Positions 1 to 5,591 of a stretch of DNA of 5,700 nt are shown in pieces. How positions within the stretch are numbered: position 1 is the first letter of the stretch; every line of letters starts with the position of its first letter. A program made the translations under genes and the position numbers. The stretch comes from Treponema sp. (GTDB lineage: Bacteria; Spirochaetota; Spirochaetia; Treponematales; Breznakiellaceae): positions 1 through 5,700 of the forward strand of contig JAITAW010000063.1 in assembly GCA_031283905.1 (NCBI GenBank). The letters are read 5' to 3'. The notes under the pieces were generated by a model. It was given only the letters and a program-made list of their open reading frames with translations. It did no database searches and was not told the origin of the DNA.

Positions 1-452
1 GTGAAAAGCCCTTCGTAAATGCCGGTAAAAACCTGCGCCTCGCTTGCATACCACGCTTTCCTGAAATCAAACTCTACGCCGGATCCCACCGACATGGTCA
101 TGGTAAGCGTATCGGGAACAACGGGGGAAGAAGGCGGCGTCCCATAGGCGTTAGGCGAGCCTTCGGCAGGCGATTCGTCCTCAAGCGGACTTTCCGGCGG
201 AACTTCCGCCGGTTCGCCGGAATCTTGTGATTCAGGCTCGCCGTTTGCCGTTTCAGGGGCGGCTTCTTGTTCCGGCGAATCCGGAACTTGCCCGCCAAGC
301 GCGTCTTGCGCGGCGGGCGGCGGGCCTATACGCGATGGATCGAAGTTTGGTTGAGCTTGCACCGGCATCCGGTACGCCAACAACAACACAAGGCATACAA
401 CCACCACGCTACCGCGAATTGCATGCAACCTTTTTACAGTTCTATATATCAT
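1..452 (-). CDS. Secreted ABC transporter substrate-binding protein, family 5 (oligopeptide type), N-terminal part
   Basis: This minus-strand gene runs off the left edge, and its first 150 codons are visible. Residues 1-33 form a signal peptide: basic start (RTVKR), hydrophobic VVVVCLVLLLAY, and a signal peptidase I site after VQA. There is no lipobox. Residues 34-112 are a low-complexity linker rich in Pro, Glu, Ser and Gly. From residue 114 the text DTLTMTMSVGSGVEF, then SEAQVFTGIYEGLF, matches the opening of SBP_bac_5 (OppA/DppA-like) proteins, which bind peptides or other solutes outside the inner membrane for an ABC importer. The ATG at 452 is chosen because AAGGA (462-458) lies 5 bases upstream. 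Two in-frame ATGs at 473 and 470 are alternatives; the one at 473 would overlap the upstream stop as ATGA. Either way the gene follows the 464-residue gene closely, so the two are probably co-transcribed. The family call is fairly firm. The substrate cannot be told from this fragment. Confidence 0.8.
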   Translation of the reverse strand, partial: MIYRTVKRLHAIRGSVVVVCLVLLLAYRMPVQAQPNFDPSRIGPPPAAQDALGGQVPDSPEQEAAPETANGEPESQDSGEPAEVPPESPLEDESPAEGSPNAYGTPPSSPVVPDTLTMTMSVGSGVEFDFRKAWYASEAQVFTGIYEGLF

Positions 453-457
453 AATAA

Positions 458-467
458 TCCTTTCCCT
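458..467 (-). promoter_or_regulatory. Ribosome binding site for the substrate-binding protein gene
   Basis: Read on the minus strand, AGGGAAAGGA ends 5 bases before the ATG at 452. The upstream in-frame ATG pair (473 and 470) has no Shine-Dalgarno sequence, so this site favours the start at 452. The upstream pair could still be used by translational coupling, because 473-470 reads ATGA across the previous gene's stop. Confidence 0.55.
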
Positions 468-469
468 CA

Positions 470-1864
470 TCATCGTTTCTGAGTGGTGATGCCGAGCTTT
501 TCGAATTGCGCCTCTTCTTCTTTTTGAGCGATATACTCACATCGTTTTTGATTCGCTCTGGTGAACGTAGCTTTAATGGTGGATAATTCGGGTTTAATAC
601 CTTTTACCTTGGAACGGTCGTCTTTGTCAATATTGGTTTTGAAGTACTCGTCCATAGCTACAAGGGTTTTATACAGGTTTTGCAGATAGCGGATATTCTT
701 TTCAAGGAAAGAGACAAGTTGATTTTCCTGCAACGCTTGAAGTTTAGCGGACTCCGCATCTTTGTCCGTGGCAATTTGGCTCAAACTTTTAATCCGTTTG
801 TCAATATCGGCGCGTACTGCGCTGAAATCCACGCGCTTCACGGACAAATTGCCCGCCTGATCCCTATATTGCAGATCGTATAAGACAGGTTCGGCGTCCT
901 TACGGAGCAATTTTATGAAAAAACGTTTGATTCTCTGCCCTAAAGAGACCTTTTTATGCGCAAGCAGAGCGTTGTTTTCGTCAAGTTTAAACGCCACATC
1001 GGCAAGTACGTTTGAAACCGCTCCAATCGTCTGTATGCCTTCTATTAAATATTGTTTGAACGGCACGAAAGCGGTTTCTTCTTCTTTCTTTTCAGCAACC
1101 GTAAGAGAATTGAGAACCGCCTTCCGTAACGCGTTGCCATTGCTTGAGTAGTCTTCCTTGAGAATTTCTTCAATAAGATCGGGGTAGTACGAGACGCCGT
1201 GCATCAAGGAGGGAAATTCCTTCTTTATTTGGGCCGGCACCGGCGTCCCGCCTTCCGGCAAAGCGGCGGTTATCGCAACGCGCACTTTCAGCTTGTAGGT
1301 TTCCCTGTTAAAATTGGCAAGCAGCTTCAAAGAAGCTATCACGCTACCGGTAGTTCTCGCCAGATTGGACAAAGATTCGTTGACAATGCTCAACGTCAAC
1401 GGATCAGCGTGCGTTCTTACCTGATTGATGAACTCCACGGCGTAATAGGTGTTTATGGAAGCGGAATTTAAAGAAAAATGTGTCCAGTCGATAAATTTTA
1501 TCAACCCTAAAATGCGTTTAATGCGATCCATCGTAAAAAATTCGACATTATATTCATAAAAGTTGACCAAGAAATCCAATTGGTTGTCAAAATCCGCAAA
1601 CCGTACGCTCAGTTTATCCATTTTTTCCCCTTCGGGAAAATTACTGGTGTCAGGCGCTTGAATTTCTCCCACCTTCGCTTCCTGTTTATAAGGATCTTCG
1701 TTGATAAGCCCTCTTTTAAGGAAGGCATTGTACAGCACGGAATAAGAAGTTTGAAAAACGCGCAAGTCTTCCTTTATTTTTGGTATTTCAGATTCTTCAA
1801 GCCATTGACGCCTATCCTCGATGGCGTTCGTCAAACTTTTGATATAATCGGACAATTCGCTCAT
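470..1864 (-). CDS. Uncharacterised 464-residue helical protein, probably spirochaetal
   Basis: I do not recognise this protein with confidence. It has no signal peptide and no membrane-spanning segment, so it is probably cytoplasmic. It is rich in Lys, Glu, Leu, Asn and Ile and looks largely alpha-helical, with charged amphipathic stretches at the N terminus (about residues 1-45) and the C terminus (about 360-460). A basic hydrophobic patch, RIKRFFIKLLRK (about residues 311-322), could touch membrane or nucleic acid. I see no nucleotide-binding, metal or catalytic motif. The start is placed at the ATG at 1864; an in-frame TTG at 1882 lies upstream, inside the putative promoter. There is no Shine-Dalgarno sequence before 1864. 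By eye the gene is more AT-rich than def, fmt and the lipoprotein gene. It sits directly upstream of the substrate-binding protein gene, which suggests a shared transcript but does not prove a shared role. Confidence 0.85.
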   Translation of the reverse strand: MSELSDYIKSLTNAIEDRRQWLEESEIPKIKEDLRVFQTSYSVLYNAFLKRGLINEDPYKQEAKVGEIQAPDTSNFPEGEKMDKLSVRFADFDNQLDFLVNFYEYNVEFFTMDRIKRILGLIKFIDWTHFSLNSASINTYYAVEFINQVRTHADPLTLSIVNESLSNLARTTGSVIASLKLLANFNRETYKLKVRVAITAALPEGGTPVPAQIKKEFPSLMHGVSYYPDLIEEILKEDYSSNGNALRKAVLNSLTVAEKKEEETAFVPFKQYLIEGIQTIGAVSNVLADVAFKLDENNALLAHKKVSLGQRIKRFFIKLLRKDAEPVLYDLQYRDQAGNLSVKRVDFSAVRADIDKRIKSLSQIATDKDAESAKLQALQENQLVSFLEKNIRYLQNLYKTLVAMDEYFKTNIDKDDRSKVKGIKPELSTIKATFTRANQKRCEYIAQKEEEAQFEKLGITTQKR

Positions 1865-1878
1865 TGGTTTAGTATAAT
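1849..1878 (+). promoter_or_regulatory. Putative promoter for the divergent lipoprotein gene
   Basis: A perfect TATAAT at 1873-1878 on the plus strand has CGGACA (1849-1854, four of six matches to TTGACA) 18 bases upstream. Transcription would begin near 1885 and leave a leader of about 40 bases before the ATG at 1927. The -10 box overlaps the opposite-strand -10 box (1871-1876) by four bases, so the two promoters could not be occupied at once. The -35 match is weak. Confidence 0.35.
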
Positions 1879-1899
1879 ACAAGAGGTTAATTAAAGCAA
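1871..1899 (-). promoter_or_regulatory. Putative sigma-70-type promoter for the 464-residue gene
   Basis: On the minus strand, TTGCTT (1899-1894) and TATACT (1876-1871) are separated by 17 bases, a good match to vegetative promoter spacing. The -10 box ends 6 bases before the ATG at 1864. A start of transcription 7 bases downstream would fall on or next to the A of that ATG, giving a leaderless mRNA. This fits the absence of a Shine-Dalgarno sequence. Prediction only. Confidence 0.5.
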
Positions 1900-1926
1900 T
1901 ACATGCATCAACTTCTTTTATAATGC

Positions 1927-2772
1927 ATGAAACATTTTTTTCTCTATTCTATATACGGTTGGTCCGCGTTCTTCTGTTTATCCGCGCCGCTTGCGGCGTG
2001 CGCCGCCGGGTACGACATGCCCTACCGCGTCGCGTTGCCCGCCGTACCCGATGCATGGACCGTTGTTTTGGGGGACAATCGCTGGCATATCGAATGGATA
2101 AATTCCAATGGAACCAGGGAAATCCGCGATGTAGACGGGCGTGAAGCAACTGAGTCCGGCGTTGTATCCGCCGGAGCCGGACTTGAGATTCATATCTTAC
2201 AGGAATTGGCGACTCCGGTCATCGCCTATCCCTACTGGAGCGGTAAAGACATTGCGCCGGATGTCATGCGTCCCGCAGGCGCGATATTCCCGTCTGACGC
2301 GGACGTCTCTTCCGGTACGATCTCTCTGTCATGGACAGGCGGCGTGGAAGCGGTTTTGTATGCGGAGCTTGCGCGGAGCGCGTCTCACGCGGAACGCGAT
2401 TCAACGCGGCAACCGCAGTATTTTGACTGGCGGCGGTTTAGAGAACTGCTTGAAAGCGCCGCCATCCCTGAAAACGTCCGGTTAGACCCGTGGCTTGCGG
2501 ACTGGAAAGCAATAGCGGAGAAAACCGCCTCATCAGGTTTTGACAGGCGCCGGATTACCGCGATAACACGGCGGGAAATCGCCGTGCCTGCTCTGCCGGG
2601 CGAGATATGGATAGGAACATCGCCGTTTGCGCCTCCCATCGCCGCGCCTGCGGAAACGGAAAAGACGCTCGTTTTGTTGGCAAACGATGCCGTTGATACG
2701 TATATTTCAAAAGAGGGCGTATTGCGGGTTTCTTCAAGCGCGTGGATATGGACGCCGTGGCAGCTATATTAA
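1927..2772 (+). CDS. Probable lipoprotein of unknown function, 281 residues
   Basis: The N terminus (MKHFFLYSIYGWSAFFCLSAPLAAC) is a hydrophobic export signal ending in LAAC (residues 22-25), a good lipobox. The mature protein would then start at Cys25 and be anchored to a membrane by lipid; plain secretion by signal peptidase I is the alternative. Residues 35-145 look beta-rich, with many Trp and Val (AWTVVLGDNRWHIEW; TISLSWTGGVEAVLYAEL). Residues 165-215 look helical and charged (FDWRRFRELL; WLADWKAIAEKT; RRRITAITRREI). The end is Trp-rich (AWIWTPWQLY). I see no enzymatic motif and do not recognise the family. No Shine-Dalgarno sequence precedes the ATG. An alternative start at 1923 leads only to a short frame. 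The gene is the only plus-strand gene here, divergent from the 464-residue gene and convergent with the PASTA gene, so it is probably transcribed alone. Confidence 0.78.
   Translation: MKHFFLYSIYGWSAFFCLSAPLAACAAGYDMPYRVALPAVPDAWTVVLGDNRWHIEWINSNGTREIRDVDGREATESGVVSAGAGLEIHILQELATPVIAYPYWSGKDIAPDVMRPAGAIFPSDADVSSGTISLSWTGGVEAVLYAELARSASHAERDSTRQPQYFDWRRFRELLESAAIPENVRLDPWLADWKAIAEKTASSGFDRRRITAITRREIAVPALPGEIWIGTSPFAPPIAAPAETEKTLVLLANDAVDTYISKEGVLRVSSSAWIWTPWQLY
2769..2772. other. Shared TTAA: overlapping stop codons of convergent genes
   Basis: The plus-strand gene stops with TAA at 2770-2772 and the minus-strand PASTA gene with TAA at 2771-2769. The palindrome TTAA therefore serves both stops, and there is no spacer between the two genes. 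Confidence 0.9.
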
Positions 2773-3815
2773 AACGCGAAGGGGGCGGATACTGTTTCGC
2801 GGTGCAGTTCACGTCCCAATATGGAAAGAATAATGACGGATCCTGAGGGGAGTTTATAAGGAACGGTGAGTTCGCCGCCTGAAAAGCTGGTTTCTAAAAG
2901 GATTTTTCGCTCGCCGGAGGGCAGTTGGGCGTCAAGAATGGTTTTCAATGGATACGGGTTCTTTGACATGGCGTAGGTGAACAGGGAGAACACCTCGCCC
3001 TCCGCCATCTTGTTAGGAGTTGCGACCGTGAGCGTTATGCGGACGCCGGCTTCAATCTCTATACCGGGCAAGGGCGACTGCTCCACAATGGTTTCGGCTT
3101 TTTCGTTTTCCAGAACAGGGCGCGTCTTAAAGGCAAAGTCAACGTTTGTTTTGCCTATGAGATCAAGGGCTGCCTTAACGGAAAGTCCGGTGAACTTCGG
3201 CGTCTTGATCGGTGCTTGCCCGTCGCCCCTGCTCACCACAAATTCCAGAACCGTTGAACTGCTGATGGAAGACCCGGGCTCCGGGCGTTGCTCAAGTATG
3301 ACTCCGGCCGGTTCATGGGAATACTCGTACATAAACGGTTCTTTTATGACAATAGAAGGCAGATCGGAAGATAAAAGGACTTGCATCTCGGCGCGAACCG
3401 TCTCAATGGAACGCCCGCGATAGTCTTCTATGCTATTTATCATTACACCCTGGCTTATCACGAGCCTGACGCGCCGTCCCGCCTTGACAATGGTTCCCGC
3501 AGGCGGATCCTGCTCCAACACTATGCCCCTGGCTTCCGCCGCATCCGGATACCGGAGATGAATGCGCGGATACAGTTCCATTTTCTGCAGCTCAATCAAA
3601 GCATCGACAATATCCTTTCCGCACACATCGGGCGTCATGATCTGCTCCTCGCCCTGCACTGCGGCAAAGAAGATCGCCAATCCCACAAGAAACGCAAAAA
3701 CAAGTACGCCGAGCGATATAAAAACAATTATGCCGCCGCTGAACCCGCTTCTTTTTGGGCGTTCCGTTTCACCAGGATATTCTCTTTCCTGTTCGATTTT
3801 TTCGGTGTCTTTCAT
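2769..3815 (-). CDS. Single-pass membrane protein with three extracytoplasmic PASTA repeats
   Basis: The 348-residue product has a charged cytoplasmic N terminus (1-25), one membrane helix (about 27-52, GGIIVFISLGVLVFAFLVGL), and three PASTA domains at about 57-123, 124-197 and 200-266. Each carries the family signature: VLEQDPPAGTIVKAG, ILEQRPEPGSSISSS and IVEQSPLPGIEIEAG. Residues 270-348 form an extra domain that I do not recognise. PASTA domains usually hang from Ser/Thr kinases or penicillin-binding proteins and bind peptidoglycan or muropeptides. Here there is no kinase or transpeptidase domain, so an anchoring, sensing or scaffold role at the cell wall is inferred. The frame stays open to 3884, inside fmt, but the ATG at 3815 is preferred: AGGAG (3825-3821) lies 5 bases before it, and it starts 14 bases after the fmt stop. 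It is the third gene of the def-fmt operon and ends tail to tail with the lipoprotein gene. Confidence 0.9.
   Translation of the reverse strand: MKDTEKIEQEREYPGETERPKRSGFSGGIIVFISLGVLVFAFLVGLAIFFAAVQGEEQIMTPDVCGKDIVDALIELQKMELYPRIHLRYPDAAEARGIVLEQDPPAGTIVKAGRRVRLVISQGVMINSIEDYRGRSIETVRAEMQVLLSSDLPSIVIKEPFMYEYSHEPAGVILEQRPEPGSSISSSTVLEFVVSRGDGQAPIKTPKFTGLSVKAALDLIGKTNVDFAFKTRPVLENEKAETIVEQSPLPGIEIEAGVRITLTVATPNKMAEGEVFSLFTYAMSKNPYPLKTILDAQLPSGERKILLETSFSGGELTVPYKLPSGSVIILSILGRELHRETVSAPFAF
2771..2801 (-). terminator. Possible terminator embedded in the 3' end of the PASTA gene
   Basis: Read on the minus strand, CGCGAA (2801-2796) pairs with TTCGCG (2780-2775) across a 15-base loop and is followed by TTTT (2774-2771), then AATATA. 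The second arm lies in the last codons of the PASTA gene, and the T-run forms its last Phe codon and the start of its stop codon. The stem is short and the loop long, so this is a weak candidate. Confidence 0.3.
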
Positions 3816-3820
3816 AACAA

Positions 3821-3825
3821 CTCCT
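3821..3825 (-). promoter_or_regulatory. Strong ribosome binding site that fixes the PASTA gene start
   Basis: On the minus strand AGGAG, with CAGGAG in full just after the fmt stop, is followed by TTGTT and then ATG at 3815. This is the strongest Shine-Dalgarno sequence I see in the window. It argues against the longer reading from 3884, which would overlap fmt by about 55 bases. Confidence 0.8.
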
Positions 3826-3829
3826 GTAT

Positions 3830-4771
3830 TCAGCCTAGCCGGCTCCCTATAAAATTCCGCGCTCCGTTCAGAAACGCCTTCCATTCAAGCGCTTTCCTCG
3901 CCTGATACCGCAACCTCGTTGCGGCGAGCGCACCGCTTCCGCTCTGAATCAGAATGCCATGCGGCGCGTCCGCGCCCAGAACCGTACCGGCCGGCGCGTC
4001 AGAACCGCCGGAGACCGGATGCGCGTCAAGAATGAAGAGCTTTTCCCCGTCATGTGTCGTCCACGACTGGGGCCACGGGGTGAAAGCCCGAATGCGGGCG
4101 GCGATGACTTCGGCGCTCAACGGCCAGATGATAAGCCCGTCCTCTTTTTTTATGGCGGCGCAATAAGAAACCGCTCCCGTTTGGGGTTTTTCCATGAGCG
4201 TCTTTTCCGCAACGCCGCGAACCGCCGCGACAAGCAATTCGGCGGCTCTGACCGCCACATATTCGCTTAAACTTGCCGTAGTCTCCCGCCCCGTTAGCGG
4301 GAACGCCTCCTGCAAGAGAAGGCAGCCGCTGTCCACCTCCAGCGCCACCCGCTGGACGCTGATCCCGGTTTCCGCATCGCGGTTGAGGATAGCCGCCTGT
4401 ATGGGGCTGGGACCCCGGTATTTGGGGAGGAGGCGTGGATGTACATTGACGCCGCCGCAGGGGAAAAGAGCCAAAAATTTCGGGCCAAATATGCTGCCGT
4501 ACGCAAACGACACCAGCATATCAGGCGCGAGAGACGCGACCGCTTCCCGCGCTTCGGCGTTGAGCCTTTCCGGTTTCAGGACAACAAGCCCTAAAGCCGT
4601 GGCCGCGCTTCCCGCTTCTGACGGCTCCGCCCGCCCGCCGCGACCCTTAGGCGCATCCGGATTAGTCAGGACGCCGGCGATCTCGTATCCCGCGTGGCTA
4701 CGGGCGAGGCCCGCGAGCGCGTACAGGGAAGGAACGGCTATATGAGGGCTTCCGGCAAACAAAATACGCAT
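3830..4771 (-). CDS. fmt: Methionyl-tRNA formyltransferase
   Basis: The enzyme transfers a formyl group from 10-formyltetrahydrofolate to the amino group of Met on initiator tRNA, in the cytoplasm. At 313 residues it has the usual family length. The N-terminal formyltransferase fold starts MRILFAGSPHIAVPSL. The core reads GGVNVHPRLLPKYRGPSPIQ (residues 106-125), placing the catalytic Asn and His at N109 and H111. The catalytic Asp is D147 in EVDSG. The C-terminal tRNA-binding domain shows YCAAIKKEDGLIIW (about 203-216), IRAFTPWPQSW (227-237) and a closing RKALEWKAFLNG. Small departures from the commonest text, such as SPH for TPD near the start, do not touch the catalytic residues. It follows def by only 2 bases and has no clear ribosome binding site of its own, so it is probably translationally coupled to def. 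The PASTA gene starts 14 bases after its stop. Confidence 0.96.
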   Translation of the reverse strand: MRILFAGSPHIAVPSLYALAGLARSHAGYEIAGVLTNPDAPKGRGGRAEPSEAGSAATALGLVVLKPERLNAEAREAVASLAPDMLVSFAYGSIFGPKFLALFPCGGVNVHPRLLPKYRGPSPIQAAILNRDAETGISVQRVALEVDSGCLLLQEAFPLTGRETTASLSEYVAVRAAELLVAAVRGVAEKTLMEKPQTGAVSYCAAIKKEDGLIIWPLSAEVIAARIRAFTPWPQSWTTHDGEKLFILDAHPVSGGSDAPAGTVLGADAPHGILIQSGSGALAATRLRYQARKALEWKAFLNGARNFIGSRLG

Positions 4772-4773
4772 TT

Positions 4774-5262
4774 TTAAGCAATCGTCTTCCGTTTCTCGTA
4801 TTGGGCGATGACGCGGACGCGTTTCTGTTCGGGAAGCCGATCGATGAACAATGTCCCCTCCAGGTGATCGTATTCATGCAGTATCACCCGCGCAAGGATG
4901 CCTTCTGTTTCTATGGTGAACGCCTTACCCCTCTCGTTCCACGCCTGCACCTTGATTTTTTCCGGTCTTATTACCTCGGCGTATATGCCGGGTATGGAAA
5001 GGCACCCCTCCTCGTACTTAACGGTTTTCTCGGAAGTTTCCATAATAGACGGGTTGATAAACACCCTCGGTTCATCTCCATCAATATGCGTTACAAAGAT
5101 TCGTTCCATAAGCCCAATCTGGGGGCCCGCAAGCCCGACTCCCTTGCCTGCGTGCATAAGCCGTATCATTTCTTCCGCAATTTTCGTTGTTTCCACCGTG
5201 AAGCGTTTTACCGGAAGCGCCTTGCGTTTAAGCGTCTCGTTTCCCAGTAATAGTATTTCCAT
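4774..5262 (-). CDS. def: Peptide deformylase
   Basis: Removes the formyl group from the N-terminal formyl-Met of new proteins; a metal-dependent hydrolase (usually Fe2+). All three family motifs are present in order. Motif 1 is GVGLAGPQIG (residues 41-50, with Q48), with Gly where Ala is common. Motif 2 is EGCLSIPG (85-92), giving the metal ligand C87. Motif 3 is HEYDHLEG (129-136), giving ligands H129 and H133 and catalytic E130. The length of 162 residues is normal. The ATG at 5262 is the only sensible start, since the frame upstream offers no other. No Shine-Dalgarno sequence precedes it, and the putative -10 box ends just 6 bases away. It is the first gene of the def-fmt-PASTA operon, and fmt starts 2 bases after its stop. 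The two enzymes form a functional pair and are often neighbours in bacteria. Confidence 0.97.
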   Translation of the reverse strand: MEILLLGNETLKRKALPVKRFTVETTKIAEEMIRLMHAGKGVGLAGPQIGLMERIFVTHIDGDEPRVFINPSIMETSEKTVKYEEGCLSIPGIYAEVIRPEKIKVQAWNERGKAFTIETEGILARVILHEYDHLEGTLFIDRLPEQKRVRVIAQYEKRKTIA

Positions 5263-5268
5263 ATAGGT

Positions 5269-5297
5269 ATGATACAGGAAACGTTTTTTTTTTTCAA
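5269..5297 (-). promoter_or_regulatory. Putative promoter of the def-fmt-PASTA operon with an A11 tract in the spacer
   Basis: On the minus strand, TTGAAA (5297-5292, five of six consensus) and TATCAT (5274-5269, five of six) are exactly 17 bases apart. The last three bases of the -35 box and the first eight of the spacer belong to a run of 11 A (T11 at 5284-5294 on the plus strand). The -10 box ends 6 bases before the def ATG, so the transcript would have almost no leader. Prediction from consensus and spacing only. Confidence 0.6.
5284..5294. repeat. Homopolymer tract, T11 on plus / A11 on minus
   Basis: Eleven identical bases in a row, the longest homopolymer I noticed in the window. It lies within the putative def promoter, across the junction of the -35 box and spacer. 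Tracts of this length are prone to slippage in bacteria, and length changes here would alter the -35 to -10 distance. Confidence 0.95.
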
Positions 5298-5348
5298 TAG
5301 CGCGGGTTTGGCGGGCGAAACGCGGTCTATTGGGAGAACTGGTATAAA

Positions 5349-5367
5349 GCCGGAGGATGCCTCCGGC
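5349..5367. repeat. Perfect 8-bp hairpin, GCCGGAGG-ATG-CCTCCGGC
   Basis: An inverted repeat with a 3-base loop. On the minus strand it is followed by TTTATACC, so it could be a weak terminator for transcription arriving from the right, just before the def promoter. It could equally be a REP-like dispersed palindrome. The T-tract is too poor for a firm terminator call. Confidence 0.55.
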
Positions 5368-5504
5368 GCAAACTTATATGGTTTTATCGCCGGATTCAAG
5401 TTGTACATCGGCGCACAGAGCGCATAAAAGCGCAAACCAACCGCAGGTCTAACGGAAAAAGCTGGTTGACCCCTCTTTCCCGGTGCGGTTCACGAATTCA
5501 GCAC

Positions 5505-5517
5505 CCGGCTTTGCCGG
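5505..5517. repeat. Small hairpin CCGGC-TTT-GCCGG
   Basis: Five perfect pairs with a 3-base loop. Its left flank GCACC (5501-5505) can alternatively pair with GGTGC (5482-5486), so two mutually exclusive folds are possible. It may be part of the larger hairpin cluster to its right. Confidence 0.45.
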
Positions 5518-5561
5518 TGGTGTTTGACTTGCCCATCCTGCTTTTATATTCGTTCTTTCAG

Positions 5562-5578
5562 CCGGAGCAAACATCCGG
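5562..5578. repeat. Small hairpin CCGGA-(7)-TCCGG
   Basis: Five perfect pairs around GCAAACA. It borders the stronger 5592-5611 palindrome and may mark the edge of the repeat cluster. It is short enough to be chance on its own. Confidence 0.35.
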
Positions 5579-5591
5579 GGTAATAAAGAAT

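Noticed and set aside
1865..1882. TTG start at 1882 for the 464-residue protein, adding MYYTKP
   Set aside because: The added codons lie inside the putative -10 box and have no ribosome binding site. The ATG at 1864 is the simpler start.
1903..1923. Six-codon leader frame (MHQLLL) before the lipoprotein gene, as a possible leader peptide
   Set aside because: The nearest AAGAGG is 16 bases upstream, too far to serve as its ribosome binding site. No attenuator-like alternative stems are visible.
1919..1924. A second perfect TATAAT just before the lipoprotein ATG
   Set aside because: Transcription from it would begin near 1931, downstream of the ATG at 1927, and there is no -35 match at 16-18 bases. 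It is probably chance in AT-rich DNA.
2977..3423. Plus-strand open frame of 148 codons opposite the PASTA gene, and similar frames opposite fmt (4194-4745) and def (4801-5250)
   Set aside because: They are antisense to strongly supported genes with recognisable domains, and they read Ser/Arg/Pro-rich text typical of shadow frames.
3816..3884. Longer reading of the PASTA protein starting at 3884, giving 23 extra residues
   Set aside because: It overlaps the end of fmt by about 55 bases and has no ribosome binding site. The ATG at 3815 has AGGAG at ideal spacing and leads directly into a normal charged N terminus before the membrane helix.
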